Shown: positions 63,639 to 64,000 of the stretch, in pieces
Layout: the number at the start of each line of letters is the position of its first letter
Numbering within the stretch: the stretch's first letter is position 1
Assembly (NCBI RefSeq): GCF_037126465.1
Contig: NW_026999353.1
Coordinates: 1,178,001 to 1,242,000 of the forward strand
Reading direction: 5' to 3'
Length of the DNA stretch: 64,000 nt
Source: Ornithodoros turicata
Taxonomy: Eukaryota; Arthropoda; Arachnida; Ixodida; Argasidae
Notes under the pieces: model-generated
Databases searched by the model: none
Seen by the model: the letters and a program-made list of their open reading frames with translations, nothing else
Told to the model about the DNA's origin: nothing
Position numbers and translations under genes: made by a program

Positions 63639-64000
63639 ATGTCAAGTGAGGACGCGGCCCTGTATCTGAAGCCAAATCGCTCTTCGCCATCAGGATTTTC
63701 GCCATGTAAGGTGTGTAATCAATATAACTGTGAAATAATATGTTCGGCTGTGCCATGCATTGCCATTGTAGATTGCACTCCATTTGCAGGCAATCTGACC
63801 AACGACAGGGAGATGGAACGCAAGATGAAACTGCGACTTTGTACAGACGGTGTGTATATGTCTTGACACCTACTGCACATGGATATGCTGTCATCGTGTT
63901 TTCTGAAAACATATTTCTTGCAGATTAGGCGTGTATGGCGCAACGTGCACGAGGAAGAAAGACGCAAGCATTGTGTTCAATGTGGCGGAGACTCATGCAC
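63639..64000 (+). CDS. Candidate multi-exon gene at the right edge, partial
   Basis: Exon 1 would start at ATG 63639 (MSSEDAALYLKPNRSSPSG) and end CCAT|GTAAGG at 63705. Exon 2 (63772-63849) follows CCATTGTAG, reads CTPFAGNLTNDREMERKMKL and ends GACG|GTGTGT. Exon 3 starts at 63929 after TTGCAGATTAG and reads VYGATCTRKKDASIVFNVAE to the window edge. All junctions are phase 1 and keep the frame open. The first intron is only 66 bp and itself open, so the unspliced 75-codon frame ending at 63866 is the alternative. No domain recognised. Confidence 0.3.

Overview
This is eukaryotic, AT-leaning, gene-poor DNA that is dense in transposable elements. Several things point to an arthropod, most likely a chelicerate such as a tick. 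There are degenerate CCTAA/TTAGG-like satellites, Penelope-like elements with GIY-YIG endonucleases and hammerhead ribozymes, tRNA-derived SINEs, Gypsy gag and pol pieces, CR1/I-like LINE fragments, and hAT, Harbinger, TTAA-type and pogo/Tigger-like DNA elements. The species is an inference. There is no bacterial operon structure, CRISPR array, rRNA or complete tRNA.

Layout. 1-4.3 kb: an exon-like ORF, then copy 1 of a ~2.2 kb terminal-inverted-repeat element that carries small-protein exons. 4.8-6.2 kb: a decayed LINE reverse transcriptase on the minus strand. 7-10.7 kb: isolated exon-like ORFs, one possibly an OB-fold. 10.7-12.5 kb: a CCAATATTGG array, a Penelope GIY-YIG relic and a tRNA-like SINE. 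14.0-14.9 kb: a palindromic element. 16.25-17.7 kb: an internally deleted Gypsy element. 17.8-20.1 kb: a pentameric satellite with higher-order repeats, split by a hAT-like element. 20.6-23.9 kb: LINE fragments and a 0.96 kb TIR element. 25.9-31.1 kb: three head-to-head Penelope ends with (TA)n, a Harbinger derivative and Penelope 3' ends. 32-34.3 kb: a hAT transposase C-terminus and a TTAA-flanked element.

The most interesting part is 36.7-47.6 kb. A CCAAT/TATA promoter and a 5'UTR-like exon precede a small secreted-peptide gene: signal-peptide exon, short phase-1 intron, 57-nt exon. The peptide unit occurs three times in tandem, each time with an exon of exactly 57 nt. It was co-duplicated with a fragment resembling the N-terminus of a Polinton/adintovirus-type capsid protein. 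Copy 1 looks intact, copy 2 is diverged and copy 3 has lost its ATG and gained a stop. The array is riddled with at least seven hairpin MITEs, a 1.4 kb near-perfect palindrome, and copy 2 of the 2.2 kb TIR element in inverted orientation, itself interrupted by a LINE. Copy 1 at 2-4.3 kb shows the empty site for that LINE.

47.8-64 kb: TTAA-type and foldback elements, a SINE, a Penelope element with a well-formed hammerhead, LINE RNase H and zinc-finger fragments, a minisatellite, a candidate two-exon host gene with TATA and CCAAT boxes (56.6-57.6 kb), a GC-rich promoter-like block with an NRF-1 palindrome (57.75 kb), and a possible multi-exon gene running off the right edge.

All identities are from reading by eye. 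No alignment, search or RNA folding was run.
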